From assembly GCA_031296075.1 (NCBI GenBank), contig JARLGK010000049.1, forward strand, positions 1 through 52,126: 52,126 bases of DNA, in the 5' to 3' direction. Shown piece by piece: positions 37,201-44,427 of this stretch; position 1 is the stretch's first letter; the number at the start of each line of letters is the position of its first letter. The translations under genes were made by a program, and so were the position numbers. Source of the DNA: Candidatus Acidiferrales bacterium (GTDB lineage: Bacteria > Acidobacteriota > Terriglobia > Acidiferrales > UBA7541). A model generated the notes under the pieces. That model was not told the origin of the DNA, did not search any database, and saw only the letters and a program-made list of their open reading frames with translations.

Positions 37201-38025
37201 CACCTGCGTGTACTTCACGAAGTGCATGGCGTACGTCGTGAAAAAGACGAGCGCCCATCCTCCCCCGATCAGCGCGCGCGCAAAGATCCGGTAGAGATCC
37301 TTGCGCTCCAGATACACGCCGAGGCCGAGAATCGCGAAGCTGACGAAATAACCGAGTCCCACTTTTTCGAGATTGCCGAGCGTCGGAAACTTGTACGCGA
37401 GAAAGAGCGCAATTCCGATCACCAGGACCACGATGCCGATCTTGTTCAGCCAGTTCGTGCCGAGCTTCTCTTCGAGTTCGGAACTCTTCCGCAGCACGTG
37501 CACGGGGGCGTGCTCCGCGGAAACGGACGCAGGCGGCGACCCAGGCGCCACGGGACGACTTGGTGCTGGGGGGCGCCGAATCGCCGGTTCGACGTGCGGT
37601 GGCGTGGCAGTGGGCGGCTTCGGCGCAATGTGCTGTGCAGGCTGCGCCGGTGCCGGCAGAGGCACGGAAGGCGGCGCAGGTTCAACTGGGCTGGGAGGTG
37701 AAATCGGCGGCGGCGGCGTCACTCGCGGTAGTTGAGCGGCAACTGTCGGCGCGGGGCCATGAAGCATTGCCGAGACTCTGGGCTCTTGCGCGGGAAGAGC
37801 GGCGACGGTCGTTACGGATTGCGCGCCGGCCTCCGGAGCCGCGGGACGCTTCTCCAATTCCGTCACCCGCGCCGCCAGCTTCTTCAGCTCGTTGAATTCT
37901 CTTTCAACACTGTTCAGGGAGCCAACAATGTTGGCAAAGCGCTCGTCGTTTTTGCGCTGATAGTGGCGTCGCCTCAGCCATTCAACCCCAAGCCACACGG
38001 CCAGCACAAAGATCCAAAATTCCAT
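34240..38025 (-). CDS. Giant DUF2339 polytopic membrane protein with internal repeats
   Basis: 1261 residues. An N-terminal helix (MEFWIFVLAVWLGVEWLRR) and a short coiled coil (ERFANIVGSLNSVEREFNEL) precede a Pro-rich linker (about 68-180). The entry motif EEKLGTNWLNKIGIVVLVIG (about 185-204), typical of DUF2339, opens more than 25 transmembrane helices. From about residue 608 a unit of roughly 110 residues repeats five times (near 608, 722, 828, 942 and 1052). Its core is W..V.W....L.L...G..L.R..L..QA...AL.AF...L.VN. Known relatives are long membrane proteins of unknown function. There are no catalytic motifs. Its own transcript is likely, since the flanking genes are far apart. Confidence 0.85.
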   Translation of the reverse strand: MEFWIFVLAVWLGVEWLRRRHYQRKNDERFANIVGSLNSVEREFNELKKLAARVTELEKRPAAPEAGAQSVTTVAALPAQEPRVSAMLHGPAPTVAAQLPRVTPPPPISPPSPVEPAPPSVPLPAPAQPAQHIAPKPPTATPPHVEPAIRRPPAPSRPVAPGSPPASVSAEHAPVHVLRKSSELEEKLGTNWLNKIGIVVLVIGIALFLAYKFPTLGNLEKVGLGYFVSFAILGLGVYLERKDLYRIFARALIGGGWALVFFTTYAMHFVKYTQVINTEWVDLVLLFAVAWLMVAHTLRYNSQVVTGLAFLLGFTTVAISQNTVYCLAAGAILAIGFVAIVHKRSWFELEVFGLIASYLNHYIWLRTVIEPMGGHRHMFPEFVPSALLLCLYWAIYRWSYLARRIQRDAQEHVSTLAALLNTCSLLVLLKYQSVKPELAFYTLLALGAVELTLSQLPVARRRRTAVVILSTIGTILLVAAIPFKYSGMDMAIIWLAQAQALFLAGVFTREVLFRRFGMLAALLTAGDMIVKNAKPILESRLDIGNLLQAPEYRLAMTFGFAALLFYVNAHWIPRRWKGLIEQGFEETCFRALSYLAGLMMFVSLWLAFPNAWSAVAWSAAALVVTLLGRQLDMEDLSHQAHAFALAAFFYALGVNRFAVAHWLDTGMTLRLVTLSFVIAIFYLCARWAGTKSAIYKLEISEMYTTAAAILGLVLTYCECNWAWMGVTWGAASLVLAVLGIYLKRRDLSYQAHALALMAFARTLVVNIDATKEYHHFTLRFITFTLAAALLYLCAYFSGPRDTRAARVFSAIHSWAGTALVAVLAYEELSSSWIAVSWALFALLLLIAGNRLKRMELHFQAYLLSLGAMFQVGLVNLHATEPFPMVPRLTLRLVTIALTAALLYLSARWAARAEIAAAPIVGATYEWAGSALVWLLLLYELHSLHVAPGWAIFGLVLFEIGYLRRSGNWRLQGYAAFASAFARIFLVNVGASRHDLLMTTLPLAVIFYYVYWRLEGGERDLLAQDRQFLAGPVLGYLGTATCATVLYCCLDAGWIAAGWAGLALLLIDVAWSAKQEVFLHHSLLLAVAVSFRGVLIDLAEPGVIAGAWFSSRSQHVIAAAALLFAALAFAFPLRSRYAAANAGPRTAAPWTLIFRRPEQFFFFIPLALITLLIARDVSQGRVTMAWGIEAVAVFLFALVVRERSFRLTGLGLLLLCVGKILVLDVWRQNKSDRFVTFIILGISLLLVSFLYTRYSEAIKRYL

Positions 38026-38106
38026 AGCGCCTCAAGGGATGGAAACTTCGGGGGCCGACGAACCGATTGGGAGATAGTACCACTTGGTTGTGCGCATGCA
38101 CTTCTT

Positions 38107-38157
38107 TCTGAAGATTCACCGCGCTTCGATAGACTGCAGCCTCTGTCAGGATGACAA
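38107..38157. repeat. GTCATCCTGA-type intergenic element, copy 4
   Basis: On the minus strand: TTGTCATCCTGACAGAGG, a CTGCAG core, then GAAGCGCGGTGAATCTTCAG. Ends match the pattern GTCATYCYGA...GAATCT of the other copies. It sits between the DUF2339 gene and a truncated oxidoreductase gene. Confidence 0.5.
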
Positions 38158-38361
38158 CTAGTAGGAGTGTTTCACGACGGTGATGGAGCGGAGCATGCGG
38201 ACCCAGCGGGCGGGGCGATTGTCGTGCGGGGCAATCAGGCGGAGCGGTCCCAATTTGTCGGGGATCTGCTCGCCGTTGAGCGTATCGGCGACAAGGACGC
38301 CCGAGTCCTGGATGCCGCTATCGAGTTCAGCCAGCGAAGAAACCACGCTATACATGGAAAA
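38158..38361 (-). pseudogene. C-terminal remnant of a molybdopterin-dependent oxidoreductase
   Basis: The frame reads FSMYSVVSSLAELDSGIQDS, then GVLVADTLNGEQIPDKLGPL and RLIAPHDNRPARWVRMLRSI up to a stop at 38158. The pattern VFSLAELD...VLVAD..NG..LP...GPLRLI.P.D.RPARWVR is the end of small sulfite-oxidase-like Mo-pterin proteins. An in-frame TGA at 38362-38364 precedes it, and no N-terminal part with the cofactor Cys is found upstream. It is therefore a decayed gene end. The family name is from motif memory. Confidence 0.7.
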
Positions 38362-38640
38362 TCAAAGGCACAACCTCTTGCCACCCGCTTGCGAATGCCT
38401 GGCGGTCAATTAGCAAGGTAGCTAAATCAGGCACAGGGGATTGCGAATCAACTCCCCGTCCGAATGCGTGGTGTTATGCTTTTTAATCGGTATTCGGCCT
38501 GCGCGAAAGGTGCCTGGGAAGCGCGGTGGCAAGGGACAGCTCGTTGGGATGCATGGGCCCCCACCTCCTCGTGGAATTCCCGTGGACCGAATTCACCGGA
38601 GCAGCAGCACGCGTCTCGGATTTGTCCGTCGGAGGACGGA

Positions 38641-39462
38641 GTGACGAAGCCCTCGGCAGCGGCTGATCCCGGCCTGGACAAGCGCCGTAGCACGCGCGTG
38701 GTCCAAGCCATGCCCATCAAGGTGCACGGCGTGGACGCGCTGAGCGAGGCGTTCACGGAACGCACCAGCACGGTGATGGTGAGCTGCCACGGGTGCAAGT
38801 ATCAGTCCAGACATTACGTGACGAAAGGCTCGATCGTCACCGTAGAAATCCCGCGCCGAAATCCCAACGCTCCCGAACGGATCATCACCGGAAACGTCAT
38901 ATGGGTGCAGCGCCCGAGCCACGCGCGCGAACTCCTGCACATCGGATTGGAATTCGAAGTGCCTGGGAACGTCTGGGATATTCCCGAGGCTCCGGAAGAT
39001 TGGTTCCCGCTGCCCGGCGAGCAAGCTTTCACGATCGAGGAGCCCGTCGAACCGCAGGCGACTCCGGTCGCTGCACCGGCCGCGCCCGTGACGCTGACGG
39101 CGTCGTGGGACGCGAGCGAGATCCTGGTGATGGCCGGCCGCGCCGAAGGGCACGAGGAAGAACTCGCTACGGCGATGCAACAGGCGAAGTCAGCCGCGCA
39201 GCAGTCCAGAGCCGCAGCAGCAGAGGCCGCCGCTGAAACGCTGAGCATGATTCGCCCGAGGACCGATGCGAGCATTCATGAAATTATCGAGCAAACAATC
39301 AAATCCTCGATTGAACGGCTGACCGCTTCCGTCGTCGAAGAAGCGCGCAAGGCCTACGAGACGACCGCCGAACAACTGGACGCCAAGATCATGAAAGCGG
39401 TGGCGGAGGCGGTCAAGACCGTGCCCGTCAAGCGTCCCAATCGCGGCAAGAACAAAGGTTGA
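38641..39462 (+). CDS. PilZ-like domain protein with long C-terminal helical region
   Basis: 273 residues from a GTG with GGAGG 5 nt upstream; an earlier ATG at 38464 opens a frame without recognisable content. LDKRRSTRVVQAMPIKVHGV gives the RxxxR start of a PilZ fold. SCHGCKYQSRHYVTKGSIVT, then IITGNVIWVQRPSHARELLH and IGLEFEVPGNVWDIPEAPED follow; the last is the 'G.EF..PGN.WGI..PPEDW' form frequent in Acidobacteria. The second c-di-GMP motif (D/NxSxxG) is not clear, so ligand binding is uncertain. Residues of about 165-273 are Ala/Glu-rich and helical (EEELATAMQQAKSAAQQSRA..., SSIERLTASVVEEARKAYET). The flanking genes show no operon partner. Confidence 0.72.
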   Translation: MTKPSAAADPGLDKRRSTRVVQAMPIKVHGVDALSEAFTERTSTVMVSCHGCKYQSRHYVTKGSIVTVEIPRRNPNAPERIITGNVIWVQRPSHARELLHIGLEFEVPGNVWDIPEAPEDWFPLPGEQAFTIEEPVEPQATPVAAPAAPVTLTASWDASEILVMAGRAEGHEEELATAMQQAKSAAQQSRAAAAEAAAETLSMIRPRTDASIHEIIEQTIKSSIERLTASVVEEARKAYETTAEQLDAKIMKAVAEAVKTVPVKRPNRGKNKG

Positions 39463-39632
39463 GTTTGTTGCCCGCCGTTTGAATCCAGAAAATCTGCGCT
39501 GAATGGAGCGCTAGAATCCTCCGCGCATCCGTGCTACTTTTTGCGGCGCGAACTCAGCAGAGGTATGGCTAAAACGGCTTCGTGAACGCGCGGTCTCGAT
39601 TTTGGAGTCTTCACACCGGGGGGATTACAGAA

Positions 39633-40631
39633 ATGCATACAAAATTGTTTGAATTGGCTGTGGCCGGCGTCCTGCTGCTGGCCGGAGTTTCGGCTCGCAC
39701 CGCCGGCGCGCAGGCTGCCGGGTCGAGTGAATGTAATGCGACCTGTCTTACGAACATGGCCGATCAATATGTCGCCGCGATGGTGAAGCACGACTGGTCG
39801 GGGCTGCCGCTGGCGCCCGGGTACAAATACACGGAGAACACGGCCGCGATCCAGCTGGGCGACGGGCTGTGGGTGGGCGCATCGGAGGCTCCGACGACGT
39901 TCAAGATTTACGCCGCCGATCCTGTGTCCAAGCAGGTCGGGCTGTATTGCGTGATGAAGGAATTCAACAAGCCCATCATTCTCGCGCTGCGGCTGAAGGT
40001 GGAGGAAGGCAAGATCGCGGAAATCGAGCACATCGTCGTGCGCGACATACGGCCGGCAGGGGCGCCGAATCTCGTGACGCCGCGGTCAGGCCTGGTGCAG
40101 ACGATTCCGGTCTCGCAGCGCGTGTCGCGCGATGAGATGTACCGCATCGCCGACTCGTATTTCGACTCGATCGAGCAGAGCAACGGCGATCTCGCGCCAT
40201 ATGCGGACGACTGCGTGCGGCACGAGAACGGAATGCAGACTACTACGAACAAAACGCCTAGCCCGACGCCTCTCGATGCGGCCACGGCTGGTCCGGCGGC
40301 AAACCCGAGCTTTGCGAAGCTCGGGGCTCTAAGTTGTCACGATTCGATGAATACGCACATCCTCAGTTACATCACGAAAATCCGCCCGCGGCGGCTGATC
40401 ATCATTGACGAGGAGCGCGGGCTGGTGTTCGGGTTCCCAATGTTCGTCCACCGCGGCAACGTGAGACAAATCAAAGTGGTCGGCGTGCCCGGCGTGGATA
40501 CGGTGCCGATGAATTTCGGCCCAATCGATTTGCAAGCGGCCGAAATTTTCGCGATTCGCAATGGAAAGATTCACGAGATCGAAGCGATGGGATATTTGCT
40601 GCCGTACAACGCGAAGACGGGCTGGGAATAG
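39633..40631 (+). CDS. Secreted DUF8021-like protein, copy B
   Basis: 332 residues from an ATG with a G-rich ribosome site. A signal peptide (MHTKLFELAVAGVLLLAGVS...) is followed by SSECNATCLTNMADQYVAAM, LPLAPGYKYTENTAAIQLGD and LALRLKVEEGKIAEIEHIVV. Then come RVSRDEMYRIADSYFDSIEQ, YADDCVRHENGMQTTTNKTP and RRLIIIDEERGLVFGFPMFV. Each block matches copy A (27257-28249), and the C-terminal half echoes the N-terminal half. A tannase-family esterase gene converges on it from 40753. Function is unknown; a role next to secreted degradative enzymes is only suggested by the two contexts. Confidence 0.75.
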   Translation: MHTKLFELAVAGVLLLAGVSARTAGAQAAGSSECNATCLTNMADQYVAAMVKHDWSGLPLAPGYKYTENTAAIQLGDGLWVGASEAPTTFKIYAADPVSKQVGLYCVMKEFNKPIILALRLKVEEGKIAEIEHIVVRDIRPAGAPNLVTPRSGLVQTIPVSQRVSRDEMYRIADSYFDSIEQSNGDLAPYADDCVRHENGMQTTTNKTPSPTPLDAATAGPAANPSFAKLGALSCHDSMNTHILSYITKIRPRRLIIIDEERGLVFGFPMFVHRGNVRQIKVVGVPGVDTVPMNFGPIDLQAAEIFAIRNGKIHEIEAMGYLLPYNAKTGWE

Positions 40632-40682
40632 AGTAGCGGCCGGAGTCAAATGCGAAGAGAGCTTCTTCGACTGCGTGACCGG

Positions 40683-40705
40683 CCGTCCCGGCTACGCCGG
40701 GACGG
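40683..40705. repeat. Perfect palindrome with GGCTACGCC core
   Basis: CCGTCCCGGC-TAC-GCCGGGACGG has a 10-bp stem and 3-nt loop, in the convergent gap between copy B and the tannase-family gene. It shares the GGCTACGCC centre with the palindrome at 7290-7314. It may serve as a two-way terminator or be a dispersed element. Confidence 0.6.
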
Positions 40706-40752
40706 AAGTGCAAGTCCGGTCATTTCGCTAGAATGACAGCGAAGACAGCGCA

Positions 40753-42300
40753 CTACCAGTTGGGGTTGCCGCAGGAGTAGTTGCCGGCGTCGGTGACGTT
40801 GCCGCTGCCCTTGTAGATTGCGGCTTGTGGATAGGGGCAGAGCGGGCGCGAATTGTCGATGACGTTGGCGGTGGAATGCGCGGCGATCAACCTTTCGGGC
40901 GGCGCGTTGTTCTCCCGCCAGCGCTCGAGAGCCGTCAGCGCGTCAAAGCTGTTCGGTCCGGCTCCCCCTTGGCAGTGCGCCATCCCTGGAACCATGAAGA
41001 GGCGCAGGAATTCCTGCGTCTTCTGCGGGCCTCCCATCGCCGAAACCACGCTCTCGTAGTAATTGATGCTGTTCTCAGGCTGGATGCCCTGGTCCGCCCA
41101 GCCGTGATACATGATGAGTTTTCCGCCGTGGTCCTGAAACGCCTTCAAGTTGGGATCGATGGCGTTCACGATCGAGCCAAGCTTTTGGTCGGCAGCGCGC
41201 GTATCGCGGTCCACGTCGAACGTGGTGAAATCCCAGTCGGGATTATCAAAGACCATGAATCTGAAAAATCCCACACCGATGGAGTTCGTCACCGGACCGG
41301 GCGCGGCCCACAACAGCTCGCTGCCCGGCTGATAGCCGGGAAATATCTGTTTGCCGTCGTTGTACTTCGCGCCGGCGTAGATCAGTTGCGCGGTGTGAAC
41401 CTGCGCGGCGGTGAGGCATGATGCCGCGTCCGGGCCCGGGCACTGAATTGTTTTCGGATCGAAATTGCAGCGGCGCGGATCGCCGATGACGCCGTCCGTC
41501 ACTCCGTCTTTTGCATCGCATGCGTCCAGCACGGCTTTGTGGAGATAAGGCAATTTTGCGGCCGGAATAAAATTGGCGGAGTTCTCGCCGTCCTTGAGCC
41601 TGACCCAGCTCGTGTACACGCCTCCGGCCTGAAGATGCGTGATGTAATTCGCGGGCGCACCGGCGACGATGCCGTCGAAGTCGTCGGGATAGCGCTGTGC
41701 TTCGGTGAGCCCCTGCTTGCCGCCGGTCGAGCAGCCGTTCCAGTAGGAGAGCTTCGCGGGCTTGCCGTAAAAGGCGGCGACGATCAGCTTCGAATCCGCG
41801 GTCATTTCGTGGACCGCGCGATACGACCAATCGACAAGCTTTTCCGGATGGCCCAGCGCCCAGCTTTCATCGTTGCCACTGGCGTGCCCCGTATCGGTGC
41901 TCGCGGTGGCGTAACCGCGATTGAGAGCCGCCGCAAGCGCGCTATATCCGATCTGACCGATGAAGCCGCCGTTACCGACGGCCTCGAATTTTCCGTTCCA
42001 TCGCGCGGTGACCGGAAGCCATACCTCGAAGCTGATGTGCGAGTCGCTGGTAGGCGCGGAGAACGCGACCACGCGGCAAAACGGGGTCGAGATGGTCAGA
42101 GTGCTCGCCGGACCGATGGGGCTGGGCGGAAGCGGTATCGAAAGGTCCGGCGGAGGATCGACGGTCGTGGCCGACGTGATCGTGGCGTTGGGAATCTCGA
42201 GGGACGTAAGGCTATCGCAGGATTGCTGCGCCGCGGCTCGCGCGGGAACGAATGCCGCCAGACAAACTGCGAACAAGAATGGAATAAGTCTCAGCCTCAT
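40753..42300 (-). CDS. Tannase/feruloyl esterase family protein, secreted
   Basis: 515 residues with a signal peptide (MRLRLIPFLFAVCLAAFVPA...). The serine motif is GCSTGG (189-194, in YWNGCSTGGKQGLTEAQRYP). The acid lies in MYHGWADQGIQPENSINYY and the His in FMVPGMAHCQGGAGPNSFDA, so the triad is complete. Many cysteines (for example CDAKDGVTDGVIGDPRRCNF) fit the family's disulfides and a calcium-binding DAKDGVTDG loop. Substrates of the family are gallate, ferulate or terephthalate-type esters; the one here is unknown. The protein would act outside the cytoplasm on plant-derived or aromatic esters. Confidence 0.92.
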   Translation of the reverse strand: MRLRLIPFLFAVCLAAFVPARAAAQQSCDSLTSLEIPNATITSATTVDPPPDLSIPLPPSPIGPASTLTISTPFCRVVAFSAPTSDSHISFEVWLPVTARWNGKFEAVGNGGFIGQIGYSALAAALNRGYATASTDTGHASGNDESWALGHPEKLVDWSYRAVHEMTADSKLIVAAFYGKPAKLSYWNGCSTGGKQGLTEAQRYPDDFDGIVAGAPANYITHLQAGGVYTSWVRLKDGENSANFIPAAKLPYLHKAVLDACDAKDGVTDGVIGDPRRCNFDPKTIQCPGPDAASCLTAAQVHTAQLIYAGAKYNDGKQIFPGYQPGSELLWAAPGPVTNSIGVGFFRFMVFDNPDWDFTTFDVDRDTRAADQKLGSIVNAIDPNLKAFQDHGGKLIMYHGWADQGIQPENSINYYESVVSAMGGPQKTQEFLRLFMVPGMAHCQGGAGPNSFDALTALERWRENNAPPERLIAAHSTANVIDNSRPLCPYPQAAIYKGSGNVTDAGNYSCGNPNW

Positions 42301-42395
42301 GCGAGTGCCCCCAGGAGTTCGGAATCAACTTTGGTGACACACGTATACACCGCGCTCGCCGTTGCACGCAAGAGCCTGATTTCGGGTGATGAAGT

Positions 42396-43499
42396 CTAGC
42401 GGGAGCCGGAGGAGCCAGCGGAACCCGAGGAAGACGCCGCGAACTCCGCGACGCGCGGCGACTCGGCGTCAGCGAAATAATTCCGCGCGTAGAGACCGCG
42501 GTAGATGCGGCCCGCGATTTGCGAGGCGTGCGGACCGCTGATGATGCGGCTGCCGCCGTGAAGCAGAACCACGATCACGATTTTCGGATGCGCCTGGTCG
42601 GCATAGGAAACGAACCACCCGAGGCGCCCGCCGACTCCTTCATCGTTGCAGGTGCCGGTCTTGCCGAGATCCTGTTCGCCGTCGGGATCGTAGCTGCGAC
42701 GGGCCGTGCCGTACATGACCGCAGCGAGCATTCCTTCGCGGAGATCGGGCAGCAGCGGCGCGATATCAAGCTGCTGGCGGACGCGCGGCTGAAAATTCTG
42801 GCGCTCTTCGTCGGTGCGCGGATATTGCAGGTAATATTGCTGGCCGCCATTGGCGAGAGTTCCCACCAGCGACGCGAGCTGGAACGGCGTGATGCGAATG
42901 CCCTCACCGAAGCTCGACATGCGCGCGACGCCCCCAAATACAGGCGGCCTGGCAGGCAGAAAGCCGGGCTGCTCTTCGGGAATGTTGTACCCGACGCGCT
43001 GGCCGAGCCCCATAAGCTGGTGATATTTGATCACGCGATCGAAGCCAAGTTGCGAGCCGACCGCTTCAAAGAATTTATTGTTCGAGTGCGCCATGGCCTC
43101 AGTGAGGTCCATGTAGCGGCGATTGCCGACGCGAAGCATCGTGTCGCGAGTGATGACGCCTTCCTGAAGTCCGGCGAGCGCGACGAAAGGCTTGATGGTC
43201 GAGCATGGCTCGAAGCCGGCGGAGAACGCCATCTTCTGGTTGATGATGGCGAGGATGCGGCCATTGGTGGGATCCACGGCGACGACGGAGCCCTTTTCGT
43301 GGCCCAGGGCCTCCACGGCAATTTCGCGGACGACAGGGTCGTCGTTTGCGGTTACGTCGTCCTTCGCCGGGTCCACGTATTCCACGACGCGGGCATGGCG
43401 GTGCCGCGCCGGAGGCGCCGCGAGTGCGGCGCTCCATCCGGCGATGCACACAAAGCACAAAATCGAAACTGCGTATTGGAGAGCTGGGGTCCGTCGCAT
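42396..43499 (-). CDS. Stand-alone penicillin-binding transpeptidase-domain protein
   Basis: 367 residues with a signal peptide (AVSILCFVCIAGWSAALA). The transpeptidase fold shows all three motifs: SxxK as STIK (100-103), SxN as SNN (139-141) and KTG (280-282). GSVVAVDPTNGRILAIINQK and ARMSSFGEGIRITPFQLASL are typical of class B PBPs. It lacks the N-terminal dimerisation/pedestal domain of PBP2 and PBP3 and the transmembrane anchor is a cleavable-looking signal. It could be a periplasmic D,D-transpeptidase, a carboxypeptidase or a beta-lactam-binding homologue. The C-terminus is Ser/Gly-rich. There are no cell-division genes nearby. Confidence 0.87.
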   Translation of the reverse strand: MRRTPALQYAVSILCFVCIAGWSAALAAPPARHRHARVVEYVDPAKDDVTANDDPVVREIAVEALGHEKGSVVAVDPTNGRILAIINQKMAFSAGFEPCSTIKPFVALAGLQEGVITRDTMLRVGNRRYMDLTEAMAHSNNKFFEAVGSQLGFDRVIKYHQLMGLGQRVGYNIPEEQPGFLPARPPVFGGVARMSSFGEGIRITPFQLASLVGTLANGGQQYYLQYPRTDEERQNFQPRVRQQLDIAPLLPDLREGMLAAVMYGTARRSYDPDGEQDLGKTGTCNDEGVGGRLGWFVSYADQAHPKIVIVVLLHGGSRIISGPHASQIAGRIYRGLYARNYFADAESPRVAEFAASSSGSAGSSGSR

Positions 43500-43701
43500 G
43501 TTTTTGCTTAGATGCTGATTCTTTCCGTTGCGTTAGCTACGCTCAGTGTAAGGAAGCACAGCGTAGAATCGCAACTAGAATGCTGAACCTATTTTCCACC
43601 TTGACATGGGCGCGGCGCAACTGGTCGCAAGGACAGGAATCGTTCATGTGCGCGCTGCGGACGCGCCGTCCCACAACGATAAGGAATCTCTAAGAAAGGT
43701 G

Positions 43702-44244
43702 CTAGTGCGCCGCGGAGGCGCGCGGGAAGCCCGCGTCGGCCATGACTTCTTCGGCCTGCGCCCGGTGGCGTTCGCCGTGCGCGCCAGCCAAGAGGAGCCA
43801 CTGGTAACAATCGAGCGGGCCGAACATCGGGTGTGGAAATGCGTATTCCCGCAGCTGGGCGTTTGTAGCGGCGACGAAATCGGCCGTGCGTTTGCGAGCC
43901 GCTTCGAATTCACTCAGCAATTGACCGTCCGGCCATCGGCCGGAAGGCATCAGGCGATCCGGACCCTTCACGCGAGTGCTGCGATCTACAACCATTTGCC
44001 GGAGACCATCGTCGCCGAAGGAGGACGCGGAAGAACCGGCCGCCTGTTGCAACGTGTTATTGATGTTGTCCAGAATCAAGGTTTCGACGACCACGATGTG
44101 CTCGAGACATTCGGCCACGGACCAGCGATCCGGGGCGGGCTTGTATTGCAACTGAGTGGGCGAGAGATTTCTGGCGGTGCGGAGCAAATTCTCACGAGTC
44201 TCCGTTAGATAAGCTGCAATTCGTTCTCGTTCGGATGGTGTCAT
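43702..44244 (-). CDS. DinB-superfamily protein
   Basis: 180 residues from the ATG at 44244 (MTPSERERIAAYLTETREN). It is a four-helix-bundle DinB/YfiT-like fold. LQYKPAPDRWSVAECLEHIV holds the first metal-ligand His, and LLAGAHGERHRAQAEEVMAD the C-terminal His pair. Relatives are metal-dependent thiol transferases or uncharacterised stress proteins. The B. subtilis name comes from DNA damage, but no SOS-like element was found near this start. It lies downstream of recA on the same strand, separated by 183 nt. The reaction is unknown. Confidence 0.82.
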   Translation of the reverse strand: MTPSERERIAAYLTETRENLLRTARNLSPTQLQYKPAPDRWSVAECLEHIVVVETLILDNINNTLQQAAGSSASSFGDDGLRQMVVDRSTRVKGPDRLMPSGRWPDGQLLSEFEAARKRTADFVAATNAQLREYAFPHPMFGPLDCYQWLLLAGAHGERHRAQAEEVMADAGFPRASAAH

Positions 44245-44427
44245 TGGAACCTCCTCATCGAACCACGCCCCAACGCCCCATGCCACGTGGGCGGCGCCGT
44301 GCCAAGCATTGGCGCCAAATCCCCACCCTTTGCACAAACCACAAAGGATGGGGCACTCGGAAAATCCAAGGCACTCGAAAAATCACGACCCGAAAGACCA
44401 CGGCGAATGCGCGAGCGGCGCCCGGGA

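Noticed and set aside
35045-37258. 737-codon minus-strand frame inside the DUF2339 gene
   Set aside because: It is a shifted frame of the membrane-protein gene with Arg/Gly/Ala-rich noise; the 1261-residue frame has clear membrane helices.
43500-43701. Small gene between the transpeptidase and DinB genes
   Set aside because: Only short frames without ribosome sites or homology; nothing recognised in this 202-nt gap.
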